DNA of 64,000 nucleotides. Source: Prevotella sp. oral taxon 376. GTDB taxonomy: Bacteria; Bacteroidota; Bacteroidia; Bacteroidales; Bacteroidaceae. The position numbers were made by a program, and so were the translations under genes. The notes under the pieces were generated by a model, which made no database searches, was not told the DNA's origin, and saw only the letters and a list, made by a program, of their open reading frames with translations. The DNA lies in contig NZ_PYXG01000002.1 of the NCBI RefSeq assembly GCF_003043945.1, forward strand, positions 570,578-634,577. Reading direction: 5' to 3'. Within the stretch, counting starts at the first letter, position 1; every line of letters begins with the position of its first letter. Shown here piece by piece: positions 62,663-64,000 of the stretch.

Positions 62663-63082
62663 ATGAACAGATATGATAGCAGAACTGCCAAATGGCAGCA
62701 ACGAGGTAAAGAAGAAGCGAGGATGAACAAGACGGAGTTCATCAAGGTAAGATGCACCTTAGAGGAAAAGCAGCGCATCAAGTCAAAGGCGGAAAGCACA
62801 AGACGGAAGTTCTCAGACTACTGCCGTGAAATACTCCTTAATGGAGAAGTGGTTGCCATTCCTAAGATGACGGACAATGAGAGAGAAGCCATTGCCATTC
62901 TCCAGCATACGGGCAGGTTCTATGGGCAGATTTCCAACCTTATTAAAGTCAAGGATGAGAGATGGGTACATATCACACAGAACCTTTCGCTATGTGCCAA
63001 AGAAGCATTTAAGCGATTTTACGACCCGCATTTTCGTGTGGACGACGAAATATATATAGGTCTTAAATATGTCGAGAGATGA
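62663..63082 (+). CDS. Relaxosome accessory protein (MobA/MobC-type)
   Basis: 139 residues; an alternative start at 62,723 (MNKTEFIKVRCTLEEKQRIK) is well placed behind GCGAGG. Ribbon-helix-helix-like N-terminus, then KSKAESTRRKFSDYCREILL and a helical middle with ILQHTGRFYGQISNLIKVKD, as in Bacteroides mobilization accessory proteins. Overlaps the relaxase gene by four bases. Confidence 0.8.
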   Translation: MNRYDSRTAKWQQRGKEEARMNKTEFIKVRCTLEEKQRIKSKAESTRRKFSDYCREILLNGEVVAIPKMTDNEREAIAILQHTGRFYGQISNLIKVKDERWVHITQNLSLCAKEAFKRFYDPHFRVDDEIYIGLKYVER

Positions 63083-64000
63083 TAGGAAAATGTAAGGCGA
63101 TAGCGCATGGCAGCACGGCTTTGGATTATATTTTCAGAGAGGGAAAGCTCGGTAATCGGCTTGCCTTCCACAATCTTTGCAGCAGAGAACCGAAAGCAAT
63201 CTATGAGGAAATGAAAGTGGTCAGCGATTATAACAGTCGTTGCAGAAACAAGTTCCTCCGCATTGAAATCGGTATAGCACCTCAGGATGAGAAGAAACTA
63301 CCCGTATCTGAACTCATGCGGATAGCCCATCTGTTTGCCAAACAAATGGGACTTAACAACCACCAATGGGTAGCAGTAACGCACAAGGACACCGATAACA
63401 GGCATATCCATATCATTGCCAACCGCATCAGCCTGTATGGGGAGGTCTATGACACCACTTTTGTAAGCAACAGGGCAGCAAGAGTGGCGGAGGAAATAGT
63501 CGCTCGAAAGGCTTGACCATTGCAAAGGAAGTAAAGGCTGAAAGGATGCATCAGAAAGCAAAATCCAATCCTACGAGAGAGCAAACGAAGCAGCAGGTAC
63601 AAAAGATTTGCTACACCTTGCTTGAAAAGTATAAAGGAACAGGCATCACAGGGCATTCAATGTTTCTTTACGACCTAAATAAGAACGACATCGCCATAGA
63701 GCGCATGAAGAACAAGCAGGGCAAAGTATATGGTTTGAAGTTCTCCTTCAATGGACAAAGCTTCAAGGCTTCCGAAATCGGCAGGGAGTTCGGCTACCGT
63801 TCTTTGCAAAAGAACTTTGAAGCAGGCAATAAGCCGAAACAAAGGAGATATGACAAAAGCTCAAATAATGGCGCACAAGCAGGAAAAGAGCAAACCCCAA
63901 CCGGATACAGCCTATCAACTTGTTCCTCCCAGCCGTTCGTACACACCGCCTACAAAAGCAAACGAAACTTCACCTATTGCACAAGCCGTAGGAAATGTAG
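63079..64000 (+). pseudogene. mobB: Relaxase with a frameshift, running to the window end
   Basis: First frame 63,079-63,516 (145 codons): MIGKCKAIAHGSTALDYIFR, metal-binding motif DTDNRHIHIIANRISLYGEV. It stops shortly after ARVAEEIVARKA; the continuing sequence is in another frame, GLTIAKEVKAERMHQKAK and LKFSFNGQSFKASEIGREFG, as expected for the rest of this relaxase type. A single indel near 63,505 explains it. Nuclease motifs are encoded before the break, so a truncated product is possible. Confidence 0.75.
63850..64000 (+). CDS. Start of a further mobilization gene (partial)
   Basis: Open from ATG 63850 to the window end (50 codons), starting MTKAQIMAHKQEKSKPQPDT, Pro/Lys-rich. A good ribosome-binding site (AAAGGAG, 63841-63847) lies just ahead. 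It overlaps the end of the relaxase region. Probably the third gene of the mobilization operon; family not recognisable from the fragment. Confidence 0.4.
   Translation, partial: MTKAQIMAHKQEKSKPQPDTAYQLVPPSRSYTPPTKANETSPIAQAVGNV

Larger units (their letters stand above)
51010..64000. mobile_element. Third element: tandem integrases, decayed middle, mobilization module
   Basis: Same backbone as the nested element at 5,165-15,967, in reverse: integrase array, two integrases, cargo, HTH pair, VapE, primase-like gene. The relaxase module differs (DUF3408, relaxosome protein, non-MobV relaxase). From about 55.1 to 61.8 kb most genes carry frameshifts. It continues beyond the window. Left end estimated from similarity to the other element's integrase end, which fades near 51,015. 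Confidence 0.7.

Noticed and set aside
1..64000. tRNA or rRNA genes as insertion targets
   Set aside because: No TTCGAAT-type T-arm in a cloverleaf context and no rRNA-like stretch seen on either strand.

Overview
The window reads as a chromosomal segment of a Bacteroidales bacterium, most likely Prevotellaceae. Supporting signs are Bacteroidetes-type promoters (TAnnTTTG at -7 with TTG about 20 bases upstream), a PorT-like outer-membrane protein, DUF5056 beside an ECF sigma factor, DUF6249, an ExbB-ExbD-ExbD set, IntDOT-like tandem recombinases and Bacteroides-type mobilization modules. The genus is an inference. No rRNA, tRNA or CRISPR array was seen.

Layout. (1) About 1-20,600 is a mobile region of lower GC. 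An outer element carries a primase-like gene, mobC, a relaxase and a membrane protein at its left end. At its right end it carries two DUF262 genes, a DUF1016 nuclease and a canonical tyrosine recombinase. Nested between them is a second element of about 10.8 kb (about 5,165-15,967): MobV relaxase, primase-like protein, VapE, two small HTH proteins, a cargo island (GNAT, two HEAT-repeat proteins, an HXXEE membrane protein) and two tandem integrases. DUF262-family fragments flank this inner element on both sides.

(2) About 20,700-50,850 is an intact, higher-GC core with no frameshifts. It holds ECF sigma/DUF5056/DUF6249; an RsmF-like methyltransferase-thyA-folA operon; an Lrp regulator; an ExbB/ExbD proton-channel operon; a 2[4Fe-4S] ferredoxin; PorT; a double-SGNH protein; a porin-imelysin-diheme protein-CcsBA locus for iron or haem-protein metabolism; a leuC-leuD-leuA/cimA-like-leuB operon behind a structured, terminator-containing leader; a CapA-DUF3160-lipid/envelope-like operon; ferritin; and a membrane FMN/4Fe-4S protein followed by an exported nitroreductase.

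(3) About 51,010-64,000 is a third mobile element, running off the window. It has the same backbone as the inner element in opposite orientation (tandem integrases, HTH pair, VapE, primase), but its middle (about 55.1-61.8 kb) is full of frameshifts and remnants. Its right end is a different mobilization module (DUF3408, relaxosome protein, relaxase).

The points most worth following are the DUF262/DUF262/DUF1016/recombinase cassette with its decayed second copy, the conserved GTTACC/GGTAAC array at the integrase end of both related elements, repeats upstream of every primase gene, the leu leader, and the FMN-binding/nitroreductase pair.
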